The notes under the pieces were generated by a model that did not search any database, was not told the origin of the DNA, and saw only the letters and a list, made by a program, of their open reading frames with translations. From the NCBI GenBank assembly GCA_037178625.1, contig JAWZXG010000028.1, positions 1-64,000 of the forward strand: DNA of 64,000 bases. The letters are read 5' to 3'. This document shows, piece by piece, positions 49,601 through 59,636 of the stretch; the stretch's first letter is position 1; each line of letters begins with the position of its first letter. The position numbers and the translations under genes are program-made. Source of the stretch: Skeletonema tropicum (taxonomy: Eukaryota > Bacillariophyta > Thalassiosirophyceae > Thalassiosirales > Thalassiosiraceae).

Positions 49601-51245
49601 ACACATCACTTTCAAGTGATCAAAATACTCGCATCAAGAGGGAAGATGAACCATGTCACTGCTGCTTCGCGACAACGGAATAATTGAGAAGGACCGGTTA
49701 GCTTCATTGGGGCTGAGTGATCGTGACCTCTCGTTGAACGACGCTGGGGAGCCACCATTGCTGCAGATGATCTCTGCCACGTTTTGATGTTTTCGAAGAT
49801 GATGGAGTAACAAATTGCCCGGAGGCACCTGACACTGGACTATGTAGACAGACACCACATTCGGCGCATTTCGGTGGCTCCCACTTCCTCTATTGCGGCT
49901 AGAATTGGAGGGCGGAAGTCGCCATGGTTTTGCTAGTAAATGTGTGCACAAAATGTAGAAATGATGCTTGGCGCCAAAAAAAAACTAGATTTCAAAATCT
50001 AAAAGCAGGAGTTCTCATCATGTTATCCAACACAAAAACTCGAATACCGTTTGTATACACTAAATATTTTAGGGGTGAATGCTTTTGACAACCAACTAGT
50101 GAGACGGCAACACCCAGCATATTCTAACTCGCAAGAGTCTGGGGAACACGAATATGTTGGGTGTTGCCGTCTCAGGGGTGTTTTATTGGTCGAACTCACT
50201 AACTACCCTCTACGTAGGAATTAGTTCAAAGTCGGAGTCACACAAATGTCGTCTGCCGCGGTCTCGAATCCACCGTGGCAGAGGTCACTTTGCCACGTGG
50301 CGGACAAGGTCATTTACCTGTACGGCACCCATTTCTCCTGATTTTTCTACCAGCCATTTACCCAGGCGGTGCCCAATTCGTCATTAGTGGTCAGGTCAAA
50401 TAATTGCTTCTGATGCACAGTTAGTCACGCACAGGCTTTCGGCTCCAGGCACATAAAAGAATGGGCTGCGTATCGATTTGATTAGGTTATCCCCTATTTG
50501 ATTTTGGTAGAAGAAAAATCTAGATATGCAATGCAAGAAAGGCTGTTTTGGGTGATCCCCTAATAGTAAGTTGTTTGTTCTTCAATCACATCACCCATGA
50601 GGCCCCCCACCTCTCAAAATCCATCAAAATGCCTTCACCATGGTGGACTACTAGTAAAAATGAGGTCAATGAATATGCTTCTATTAGGCTAATAATCGAC
50701 ATTCCCCTCCCCTATTATGGCATAGGATCTCCGAACCGCCGTTTATTTTCCTAATTGGGCATCGTCTGTTGTGAAAATGACTATGAACATAACCATCATC
50801 GTCGAGTTGGTCGGATGATGCAATTATATTCCCACCATGTCAACGACAACACCATCGCCGTCGACGAACACCGAACAACTCCGCCGAACCGACATCAAAA
50901 ATAATATCCACTATTGGTGAAATATTCTGCTCGATGATGCTTGTTATTTATTAATGGCGGCCGTTTTACAGTGACAAGTAATGGTGCAAAAACAATGTGT
51001 GGGTGTTGGGATCATTATTATTTCTACAGCCCATGTTGACGCATCCCAGCAACAACTAATGACTGGTTCTTCATTACTTAGTATTGGAGAGTAGTGAATC
51101 TGCGTTAGTGCCTTGAAGAGGGGGGGGGGGGGTGTTAATTGCAGTGGGTATTCCGTAAAACTAATTTTGAACACAAGATACTACTTAGAGAGAGGGTGAG
51201 TTCAAGAGTGTACATGACGCAATGCCACTTGTGTTATTGTAATCA
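49601..51245. other. Gene-poor stretch
   Basis: It holds a 75-bp hairpin (50100-50174) and a run of 13 G at 51120-51132. Short frames on both strands (for example 49634-49951 minus) show no domain or start context I can support. Confidence 0.5.
50100..50174. repeat. Short hairpin element, 75 bp
   Basis: Arms 50100-50123 and 50151-50174 are complementary over 24 bases with one mismatch (TGAGACGGCAACACCCARCA), with a 27-base spacer. It may be the two ends of a deleted DNA transposon or a small fold-back element. Confidence 0.85.
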
Positions 51246-51764
51246 CTAACTTGTTTTCAATCTTTTAACATCAATTTGAGCATTGGGGTGTGGTGCTGCT
51301 GGTCTCTTCGTATCGTTGCTCGTCTTCGACCCTGCGGGATTTGGGGTTGCCTCTCGCTTGGTCTCTCTGCTCTTCTTGTTCTTGTCGACGCCTGCTGGAG
51401 CGGGATGCGGTGTTGCTGGTCTCTTAGTATCGTTGCTGAGCTTCCTCTCAACGCCTGCGGGATGTGGGGTTGCCGGTTGTTTGGTCTCTTTGCTCTTCTT
51501 GTTCTTGTCCACGCATGCTTTCAAATTTGATCGCGGAGACATGTCATGCTTTTGACAATGTTGTTCCTTCCACCGACGAAATACAACTGCAAACCTAGAG
51601 TGGATCATCTTCCAAAGAATAATTTTGTACACTTCCTCTATCGCATCTTGCCGGAAATTCATCGAGGGGGACTGACACAATGATACAAATTTGGAGTGGA
51701 TGGATGAGTTGTGCATCACAAGATGTTTTCCATCCTTGAAACAAGAACGAAGGTTTTGTTTCAT
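51246..51764 (-). CDS. Hypothetical Lys/Pro-repeat protein
   Basis: 172 residues from ATG at 51764. An upstream ATTTACACAG acceptor at about 51771 suggests this could be a 3' exon. The first 75 residues are mixed, with several Trp, Cys and His (FAVVFRRWKEQHCQKH). The rest is four imperfect repeats of about 20 residues: TKRPATPHPAGVDKNKKSRE and variants. The basic, Pro-rich tail suggests a nucleic-acid-binding or disordered protein. No family recognised. Confidence 0.45.
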   Translation of the reverse strand: MKQNLRSCFKDGKHLVMHNSSIHSKFVSLCQSPSMNFRQDAIEEVYKIILWKMIHSRFAVVFRRWKEQHCQKHDMSPRSNLKACVDKNKKSKETKQPATPHPAGVERKLSNDTKRPATPHPAPAGVDKNKKSRETKREATPNPAGSKTSNDTKRPAAPHPNAQIDVKRLKTS

Positions 51765-51767
51765 ACG

Positions 51768-52165
51768 TTCCTGTGTAAATAATGTTGACGGAAGGTGGTG
51801 GTGTCTTTATCATCGGCGGCGGCATCAGTTTGGATAGTGTTGTTGCTAAAGTAATGACACATTCTTGACCAAATCAGTAACGTTATGTCACCGAAGTGCG
51901 CTTTGGTGCCCTCTGGCGATATGTAGACAAATCGGTGCTGTTTGTAGGGCGTAGGAGCACCTACATCTCGACCAAATTCAAAGTGCATATTCCCCGGGGA
52001 TGCTTCGTTTCTGTGAAGTCTCATCACCTCTCTGTCATCCAGACCCCCATCGGACATGGCTCGGGTGTGACCGCCATATTGACGCACAGACAGGATTGAC
52101 GTCGGCGAATTACGTGTGCAGTGTTTGATGCTGGCTCGATGTGTAAGAGCCGTTGGCATTGTCAT
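51768..52165 (-). CDS. Possible 5' exon or separate small ORF
   Basis: The frame from ATG at 52165 carries a coding-like stretch, MSDGGLDDREVMRLHRNEAS then FVYISPEGTKAHFGDITLLI, and stops near 51761, overlapping the gene at 51246. A splice to that gene would be natural, but I found no donor with the right phase. Domain unknown. Confidence 0.3.
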
Positions 52166-52280
52166 AAATGTTTGTACAAAGCAAAAGAGAGTGCGGCAAG
52201 CCTTCCGACATAAGACCGATTTTGAATTTTGAATTCTGCTACTAGCTAACTGTACGTACTTGGAATCTACTGTACCTCTC

Positions 52281-54728
52281 GTACCAGTCTAAAACTAGTT
52301 TGTTCCTTAAGTTTCAGGGTATCTTTGCACTCTTCGATCTCGGTCATTTTCCAGCCGATTAAGCCGCCCATTGAAGCTGACTGCGGCTGAGGTAATGCTC
52401 ATTCGTGTACGTCCAATTATCACTATGATTGGTCGGGTATTGACTGAGATCGAAGCACTCAAAGAATGTAATATTGATTGATTTGGACGCTTTTAGACCC
52501 CGAATCAGTCTGTTCCTTTATCGCTAATATTCATCTTTTTACGTGATAAAATGCAGATGTTAGCGATATCTGAGATCTAATTCAATCCAAAAATTCAGGG
52601 TATCTTTTCATTTCCATTTCACAACCGCAACATGTTCATTCGTCGCCTCTTTGACCTCCCTCACAGTAATACGCATGGGTCCATGCCAATAAATCACTGC
52701 GCCCCGTCCTATCCACTCCCTTGCCATGCTCTGAGATGAATTTTGGGCTTGGCGGAGTCGCCAGTGACTCTCAGTACACTCTGAAATGACCGTGGGTCAA
52801 AAATACATACTTCGTCTTCATGACAATATAGTGCATATCGGGCACTGGTACTTGTCTCAAGGCTCCAATTCCGTCTTAGAAAGCGTTATTATGGTCATAG
52901 AAAAGAATGGGTGCGGTTGGGATGTTTCGCCAACCGTTATTTGGAAGATAATTTGATGTGACGTAAATAATGACTTAACCCGGGAGGGGCGGATCAAAAC
53001 TAATATTGAAGCAGCAGCAGTTATCATCCAAGAATGAGGTAACGCCACTGCACCGATCAATAAAAGATTCTTCAAACGATTTGAGAGTTTCATCCAACGT
53101 GTGATAACTCTCTAGAGGGAGACAAATGTTTGGAGATTTCTTGGGGGGAGAGTCATGGATTGGAGAAAATCTTACTTGTGTCTGCAGTCTGTAGACTCTA
53201 TTGCTTCACGTTAGTGAAAAGATCCATCATGACTATAAAATGTTTCGAGGCAAAAAAGCAACGACGATACCGTGGTAGTTTATTATTTATCATGCTTGTA
53301 TATATCTTATTATACACAAGTGGGACGGGAGATAAGTGGGAATGGTGGTGGAGTCGACTATGAGGAGTGTTATAGGTGGTTGATCAAGTGAAGACGACAG
53401 AATGTGATAGGTTGTGTCTATAATTAGTAATGTGCCTATGTGATGGCCAACTAATTAGACAATTCAAACTCCTACAATGTCGATCTCTTCGTCTTCTTCT
53501 TCGTCAGATGATCCGGCTTCTGATCCAGCTTCCAACTCGTCTTCATATTGCGTCACAAACTCTTCTGCTTCCTCCAAAGAAGAGAAGTGCTTCCGTGCCA
53601 CCATCATCTCTTTCAACTCAAACATCGGTTCCCGGTCGGCCATGATATCCTTCATATCCTTTAGAGGCTGCTTCTTCGTCGGGATGGAGGCGTCTCCTTT
53701 CTTCCATCTCACACCAATCCATGTCTTCAGCTCAGCGTTCGTGGTGGGATTATCGTGTTTGCCAGCAGTCAATAATAGTTGGTGAGCATCTAGAATCTTC
53801 TGCAATGTAGCAGCCTTCTTCTTGAGACTTTGGTATTTCTCATCCGCCTTTCGTCGCCTCTTCACCTCCATCAAATCTAGGACTTCTTGGTCAAGTGCAG
53901 CGTGTCCGCATCTGTACAACAAACCGCCAGTGATTCTTTGGTTTCCAATATGTTCCAGTTTCGAACTCAACGATTCAACATTTTGCTGTTGCTGCACCCG
54001 TGCCTCCTGGAGACGTGTGTTCCTCTCGAGCTGTTGGGCATAGTCCATGGCAATCATACCAGCAGTTCCCTCCGATACGTTGAGACCTAGAGCATCGATG
54101 TCGACGTATGATGCACCTGCAGAAGTAGTTGAAGTCGATGTGGAAGTGGCACGTTGGAGGATTCTTGGGTCGTGAATGAGCGCACGGTTCAAGTGCAGCC
54201 ATCCTAGACGGAGCAAAGCATTGCGGTTTGTTTCTTCCCGACCAAATGAAATGGGGACGGCGTGGAACTCCTGTCGGCATCGTCAAATAATTCGCCGCAA
54301 AGGAAGAGCCGCTGAGTTATCTAGAGATGTTATCATTAATTATTTAGGCGCTGCCTTTATGGATTCGATTGACATTAATTTCATCATCAATGATAATGCA
54401 GTGTGTGCGATTGCACCGGCGTCATTTATTATACCGTACCACATATCTCAAGGTATGTACGAGCAAAAAGATTCCCTGAAACGGAAATCGCACCTCAAAA
54501 CACAGCAATTCAGCATTGTTGACATTACAGCGTTCGATCTGCTCCTATACCGCCTCGGAGGCCGACACCAAGCATAGCAACCTCCTCTACAGTGTCCTCG
54601 CCGACTCCCCCTGGCTTGGATTCACTCAAATCGGTCACTAGGGTGTCCGAAACAAGCAAAAAGAAAATTCAGGGTATCTTAAGGAACAGACTCGAAACTT
54701 AAGGAACAGACTAGTTTTAGACTGGTAC
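52281..54728. mobile_element. 2.45-kb unit bounded by 34-bp inverted repeats
   Basis: Left end 52281-52314 (GTACCAGTCTAAAACTAGTT...) and right end 54695-54728 are complementary over 34 bases with one mismatch. Pieces of the end (AGTCTGTTCCTT, TTCAGGGTATCTT) recur inside at 52314, 52510, 52598 and 54669, so the ends have a repeated substructure. No target duplication is evident. The interior contains the truncated frame at 53464-54274 and no other gene. Probably a DNA transposon; the superfamily is not assigned. Confidence 0.6.
53464..54274 (-). pseudogene. Truncated transposon-associated protein
   Basis: The frame is open from about 54274, with no ATG until well inside it: EFHAVPISFGREETNRNALL, RLGWLHLNRALIHDPRILQR, Gln-rich helix (QEARVQQQQNVESLSSKLE), RCGHAALDQEVLDLMEVKRR, LKTWIGVRWKKGD, and an acidic Glu/Asp end. 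Upstream the homologous-looking stretch LFDDADR is in another frame, so a frameshift is likely. The position inside an inverted-repeat unit and the style (helical C-terminal tail after an absent catalytic core) suggest the 3' end of a transposase gene, but I cannot name the family. Confidence 0.45.
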
Positions 54729-54764
54729 ATAGAAGAAGAACAAACGGGATGATATGAGTGGTCT

Positions 54765-55260
54765 GGGGAGCGCGGGAAAGGGGGCTTGCGTACTTTTACT
54801 CGGAATCATCCGGCATTAAAAGCGAAAGTGTCAAATGTCAAGTTTCCCAATTTTTAAGAAATTCAACGCATATCGCCAAATATTGTGCCGCTCGGCATAA
54901 CGGTTACGCCGCCTGCTTTACTCGGCGTTACTCGGCGTTACTCGGCATAACTACTATGCCGAGCGGCATTACTCGGCATTACTCGGCGTTACTCGGCATT
55001 ATGATATGCGCACATCATGAGCCGCTCGGCATTAATCGGTATTACTCGGCATTACTCTGCGTAACCGTAATGCCGAGCGGCGTTACTCGGGGTTATTCGG
55101 CGTTAATCGGCGTAACCGTAATGGCGAGCGGCAAATCAATTTTTGGCGATCAATGATATGCGTTGAATCTTTATGGGATTACTTTACATTAGGTATTATC
55201 AGAAAAGGGGGCATTTATCGGCATAAAAATCGGGATGCAGCCCGCTTTCCCGCGCTCCCC
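54765..55260. repeat. Inverted-repeat unit filled with ACTCGGCRTT tandem repeats
   Basis: Outer arms GGGGAGCGCGGGAAAG (54765) and its complement ending at 55260 bound a 496-bp unit. Inner arms, ATTCAACGCATATC near 54861 and its complement near 55155, are also inverted. The core (about 54908-55110) is a run of 10-bp units (ACTCGGCGTT / ACTCGGCATT) broken by GCCGAGCGGC palindromes. No coding frame. Confidence 0.8.
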
Positions 55261-55454
55261 TGTCTGCGATACGCAGCCCATTCTCAGGGCACATGACACG
55301 TCACCAAGGAAAGATTGCAGGGAAAGAATCTTTACTCTTTTATTCTCGCTCCCCAATAACGTTTGATAGGACACAAAAGGCGGACCCAACCACACAGCCG
55401 CACAATGCTTCACGTCATAAATCATATCTTTTCAATCCACCTATCACCACCACC

Positions 55455-56342
55455 ATGGCACCCGATAAAGAGCGTCACACGCCCTTCCTAACCTCACTGA
55501 TAGCAGGAGGCATGGCCGGCACAACAGTCGATCTCGCCCTCTTCCCCATCGACACACTCAAAACGCGCCTACAATCTCCACAGGGGTTCGTAGCAGCCGG
55601 TGGTTTCCGCGGAGTTTACCGTGGCGTCATGGCCGCCGCAGCGGGTAGTTCACCCGGCGCGGCACTCTTCTTTGGGACATATGAAACAATGAAACCAGTC
55701 ATTGCAAACTTGCAGAACACCTATCGTGGAGAGGAGGCGTCCTCACCGGCCTTGACACATATGATAGCCGCGTCGATTGGGGAGGCAGCTGCGTGTCTGG
55801 TCCGGGTGCCGACGGAGGTTGTGAAATCTAAGATGCAAACGAATGCAGCTGGGGCTAGTTCACTATCGGAAACGTTCAAATTGGTACTTTCAGAGAAGGA
55901 TGGGAGGGCGTTTGGCTCGCAGATTTTCGGTGGATTGTATCGTGGATATGGAATTACGCTCATGAGAGAGGTTCCCTTTGCATTTATTCAATTTCCACTG
56001 TATGAAAGATTGAAGGTAGAATGGGCAAAGGTTCAAGGATATGAAACATCTCCTCTGCAAGCGGCAACTTGTGGGTCATTTTCTGGTGGAGTTGCCGCAG
56101 CATTTACAACCCCTCTGGATGTGGTCAAGACAAGACTTATGCTTGGATCGGATAAAAATGGAGTCAAGTATCATGGCGTAAATGATGTTGTAGGTAGAAT
56201 ACTGAAAGAAGAAGGCTCATCCGTATTCTTGAGTGGGATTCAACCGCGAGTGATGTGGATTTCTATCGGTGGCTTTGTCTTCTTTGGAGCATACGAATCT
56301 TATAGATCTCTTTTGATGAATCTAAATAATGAGAGGAGCTAA
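55455..56342 (+). CDS. Mitochondrial S-adenosylmethionine carrier, copy 1 (Helitron-altered C-terminus)
   Basis: 295 residues from the ATG at 55455. Three mitochondrial-carrier repeats are present, with signatures FPIDTLKTRLQ, VPTEVVKSKMQ and TPLDVVKTRLM. SAM-carrier features (SLC25A26/Pet8) are strong: AGGMAGTTVDLALFPIDTLK, GGFRGVYRGV, GAALFFGTYE, REVPFAFIQFPLYERLK and GGFVFFGAYES. It imports SAM into mitochondria in exchange for S-adenosylhomocysteine. The last seven codons differ from copy 2: after LLMN the frame enters the Helitron and ends LNNERS instead of IP. The change is beyond the last conserved helix, so function is probably kept. Confidence 0.95.
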   Translation: MAPDKERHTPFLTSLIAGGMAGTTVDLALFPIDTLKTRLQSPQGFVAAGGFRGVYRGVMAAAAGSSPGAALFFGTYETMKPVIANLQNTYRGEEASSPALTHMIAASIGEAAACLVRVPTEVVKSKMQTNAAGASSLSETFKLVLSEKDGRAFGSQIFGGLYRGYGITLMREVPFAFIQFPLYERLKVEWAKVQGYETSPLQAATCGSFSGGVAAAFTTPLDVVKTRLMLGSDKNGVKYHGVNDVVGRILKEEGSSVFLSGIQPRVMWISIGGFVFFGAYESYRSLLMNLNNERS

Positions 56343-57116
56343 GTCGTTCGGTCGGTCGGTCGTTCTGTCGTTCTGTCCGGGCCCTTTGGCGTGTCCTTTG
56401 GCCTTCACGGGCATTTTCGATCGACTCTTTCTTTGATTGGCTTGATTTGACCCCTTGCCCCCCCCGTTTTTAGAATTTTCGATTGACTCTTTCTTTGATT
56501 GGCTTAGATTTGATGGTTCAGGGGGGGTGATGCAAAGACCACGATCGAACAGGTCAATTGCTCCTTGACTAACTGGAAAACAAAATTTGATATTGTGTGT
56601 AACTTAGCACAGAGTTCTGGGGTCGATCTTGAAACCCTCAACAATATCAGAAATGAACATGATACTCTTACATTGTACAACAAGGCTCTCACTTCTAACG
56701 TCAATTACATCACCACTTTCACCAACATTAAGAAGGAATCCGAGAGTGGGTACTAACTCTGCCAAATCATACTAACAGTCCTGTAGAATATTATTTCACC
56801 AAATGATTTACATCTCGCTCTAATTTCTTCCTACCTGTCTTCAATCGTTTCCACACGTTCACATTAAACCTCTTCATAGATAATCCCTCTCACATAAATC
56901 AATATTCTCCCAACCGTGTCTCAGTAATCACTACACAGCATTCGTAGAAGGCAATGTACAACCTTTATTACATAATTATTAAAGTGTTACATAACGTACT
57001 ATTTGAATACTGCTATGTATATAAGTAGACACAATCAATATCGTAGTAGATAGCCGGTGCCTCCTCTCTTATTTAGAAAACCCGCGCAGCGGCTAGACGA
57101 GCGTCAGCGAGGCTAG
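56321..57116 (+). mobile_element. Helitron-like element, copy 2, inside the carrier gene
   Basis: Starts TCTAAATAATGAGAGGAGCT and ends GTCAGCGAGGCTAG, between A (56320) and T (57117). Removing it joins TTGATGAA to TATTCCCTAA, exactly the sequence found in the duplicate locus at 63191-63210. It contains one minisatellite block, a captured coding fragment (56535-56756) and a unique segment of about 180 bp shared with copy 3. A weak hairpin (GACG-AG-CGTC) lies 11 bases before the CTAG end, where Helitrons carry one. Confidence 0.9.
56535..56756 (+). pseudogene. Coding fragment carried by the Helitron
   Basis: Open frame of about 73 codons with no ATG: KTTIEQVNCSLTNWKTKFDI, LAQSSGVDLETLNNIRNEHD, NVNYITTFTNIKKESESGY then stop. 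It reads as a genuine helical protein segment. Copy 3 keeps only the last third (complement of 61834-61926). Such fragments are typical of Helitron gene capture. Source gene unknown. Confidence 0.55.
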
Positions 57117-57221
57117 TATTCCCTAATGACAAAATGCAATAACATTTAATCATTTCCATTTAAGTTGTTATGAGCAAATATTTTGATCACATTCTTTTGT
57201 TGTGCATATGAACTTTCACAC

Positions 57222-59636
57222 TCAACGAAGCGTTTCAATTCTTCTTTTCGTGCATTGAAATATTGCAACATCGACTGTAATGCCCTTCAGCTTTTTTATT
57301 TCAAGTAAGGCAACGTTTATGGTCGGGCCAAAGTCTGGTGGGTCTGCAGTGACCCCGTTGACAAGTGCTATTCCTACGCAAACCTGCCCAGGCTCACAGT
57401 TTGATGCAACTCGTGCTGCTCTGTTAACAATAGGCCCGAAGTAGTCTGCCATCCCAGTCGTTTTGTGGGGGCCCATAGCAGTGAATGGCCCAGAGAGGAT
57501 ACCAACTTTGAACATGTTCTCACAGTCGACATTACCCAAAAGGTCAAGATTTGATAAAGAAGCCTTAAGATTCAGACCGAATGTAACTGCGTGTGCCATC
57601 CGATCGAATGCAAGCATCCAGCACCCCGCGTCCTCCTGACACTCGTAACCTGGGGGATTGAGCGTCAATAACTGTTTACGGAGATGCTTTGCGAGCTTCT
57701 TAAGATTGGGCACGCGATTGTCCGGGTTGTCATCCAGTCCCACAGTGTAAACAAAGCAAATTGTGACTCTTCCATTGGCATAGGGGGCGTTGAGAAAAGA
57801 AGTGGTGAGCTGTCTCTTCGATATCAATGGAGGGAACAACCGCCCGTTCACCAAAGATGAATCCTTGATTTCATATCCAGCTGGGCCACCCTCTTCATTT
57901 GGGACGTCGCGGCGACCACGAGCTTCAAAAAAGTCAAATGCGAGGTCAGTAGGCACTAGCTGCATGATTCGCCGCGAGTAGCGGGTGGTTGTATACCCAT
58001 CGTTGTCGGGATTTAGAACCTTTGATTCAAACAACAAGTGCTCCCCACAATCCAATACCTGCGGGCGACCAAGATAACGTTCGGCCATACCACTGACAGC
58101 TTTCCAGGTCTCCATCGATGCGAGGATCTGCCCTCCGTGACACATCCCTTCGATTGCTTTGGCAATTTTGACACCCTCACCAACATAGACTGTCCTGCCC
58201 GTATTTTCGTGTACCCGGCTTGTTGTCGGTCCGTGGTGGATTCCGAAACGAACCCGGAACCCCCTAAATTTCAAGTTAGGCTCGTCTTTCCCATCGGGGT
58301 GATCCAATATTCCTTTCGGCCAGTCCGCCTGGTACAACTTCTGCTGGCATTGTAATGCAAACGCCAACGCATCAACAGGATGCTGAAATGCCAAGTTAAA
58401 TGCATCCCCTTCTGTCGTAATTTCGTATCCTTTGTGGTCAGTGTAGCACTGTCGCATAATAATGTCGTGAATATCCTGCGCTTCTTTCATTGCACTGGGA
58501 CAAGTCTCCCACAAAGATGTTGAACCTTGCACATCAGTGTACACAATCGTCACCTCGCCATGAGGAGCAGACATATCTTTGGCTCTGTTCATGGAGCTGG
58601 GACGAAGAGCATTGGCTTTAGTTGACATTGTTGCCAAGGTCATGTCATCATCTTCTAATCGTCCTTGCCACCTCTTTGCTGCTCTTCCTGACCCGTCTGA
58701 ATTACTAGATCTGAGCGGATCATTACGCCGCGATGAATTTTCTACAACATCGGCTTCCTCCTGAAATGCTGGCAATGCTGGCAGACTTCCTTTCGATGTC
58801 CTGTAAGTAGATCCACTGTGCTCTGATTCACGTCCATTGTTGATAACATTTGTTTCGTCTGATGTAGAAACCATACTATGACGCATAGGCATTTGACTTC
58901 GAGAGCCATTGCTTCTTTGCTCTGAAAAGCCTGAGACAGTAACTCTACGACGACCTGATTTCGGAGAGCGTTCTACACCTGAGGAAGTTGAAATCGAGCT
59001 TCGGTGGTAATTCCTCTCGGGGGGAGGGGGCTGCTGAGCCGCGACGCTGTACCCAGTAAGCGAATAATCGTAAGAATTGTTTGAATCTATACTACTCCGC
59101 CTCCTCCTAGAACTACCACCAATAGATGACTTTCGACTCCCCATGCTAAGATTCTCCAACGCCCTCTGTGCCGAGTTTGAATCTGTCCTGTCAAACGAAG
59201 AACGCTGTACAGATCGCATACTCTGCGCCCGTTTGGGAAGACCCCTTTGTGGAGGTACGTGCCCTGTTGGAGGTGCCATGCTTGGAGCTGTCATCCCAGC
59301 TTCTGAAACCTCATCGTTTGGCAAATCGGGGGGGACGGCTAAGATTGCTTTTGGGATGCCATCATCAAATGTAGAATGGCAATCGTTCAGAAAATTTTGT
59401 TCTAGTCCAACCTGAGGATTTGTGAATGATCTATTGTTTGTTCCCTGTCCAATTGGTTGCGATTGTTGAGGAGTTTGTGTAAATGACCTACTAAGACCAG
59501 GCTGCGGTGCCCTTGGCTTTGGCTTCGAAGTCTCGATCATGGAACCTTTCAGCTTTGAAAATAGACCACTCTTCTTTGGCTTATTCGCCTCTGTCGAGTT
59601 GTGGGTAATGCTACCCATTCTCTGTTTCGGAGCCAT
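57222..59636 (-). CDS. Class III nucleotidyl cyclase with two catalytic domains
   Basis: 804 residues, single exon. The first 330 residues are Ser/Pro/Arg-rich and disordered. Domain 1 (about 357-575) has VTIVYTDVQGSTSLWE and ITTEGDAFNLAF, supplying both metal-binding Asp residues, but its later motif reads VGEGVKIAKAIE instead of VNxAxR. Domain 2 (about 618-790) has lost the first Asp (VTICFVYTVGL) yet keeps IVNRAARVAS, the Asn-Arg pair that stabilises the transition state. The two halves therefore complement each other into one active site, as in animal membrane cyclases C1/C2. No membrane segment: soluble. It makes cAMP or cGMP; which one I cannot tell. Confidence 0.9.
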   Translation of the reverse strand: MAPKQRMGSITHNSTEANKPKKSGLFSKLKGSMIETSKPKPRAPQPGLSRSFTQTPQQSQPIGQGTNNRSFTNPQVGLEQNFLNDCHSTFDDGIPKAILAVPPDLPNDEVSEAGMTAPSMAPPTGHVPPQRGLPKRAQSMRSVQRSSFDRTDSNSAQRALENLSMGSRKSSIGGSSRRRRSSIDSNNSYDYSLTGYSVAAQQPPPPERNYHRSSISTSSGVERSPKSGRRRVTVSGFSEQRSNGSRSQMPMRHSMVSTSDETNVINNGRESEHSGSTYRTSKGSLPALPAFQEEADVVENSSRRNDPLRSSNSDGSGRAAKRWQGRLEDDDMTLATMSTKANALRPSSMNRAKDMSAPHGEVTIVYTDVQGSTSLWETCPSAMKEAQDIHDIIMRQCYTDHKGYEITTEGDAFNLAFQHPVDALAFALQCQQKLYQADWPKGILDHPDGKDEPNLKFRGFRVRFGIHHGPTTSRVHENTGRTVYVGEGVKIAKAIEGMCHGGQILASMETWKAVSGMAERYLGRPQVLDCGEHLLFESKVLNPDNDGYTTTRYSRRIMQLVPTDLAFDFFEARGRRDVPNEEGGPAGYEIKDSSLVNGRLFPPLISKRQLTTSFLNAPYANGRVTICFVYTVGLDDNPDNRVPNLKKLAKHLRKQLLTLNPPGYECQEDAGCWMLAFDRMAHAVTFGLNLKASLSNLDLLGNVDCENMFKVGILSGPFTAMGPHKTTGMADYFGPIVNRAARVASNCEPGQVCVGIALVNGVTADPPDFGPTINVALLEIKKLKGITVDVAIFQCTKRRIETLR

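Noticed and set aside
51276..51555. Two + strand Leu/Val-rich frames
   Set aside because: Antisense of the Lys/Pro-repeat gene.
54176..54577. 133-codon + strand frame
   Set aside because: First part is antisense to the truncated transposon protein, the rest shows no family.
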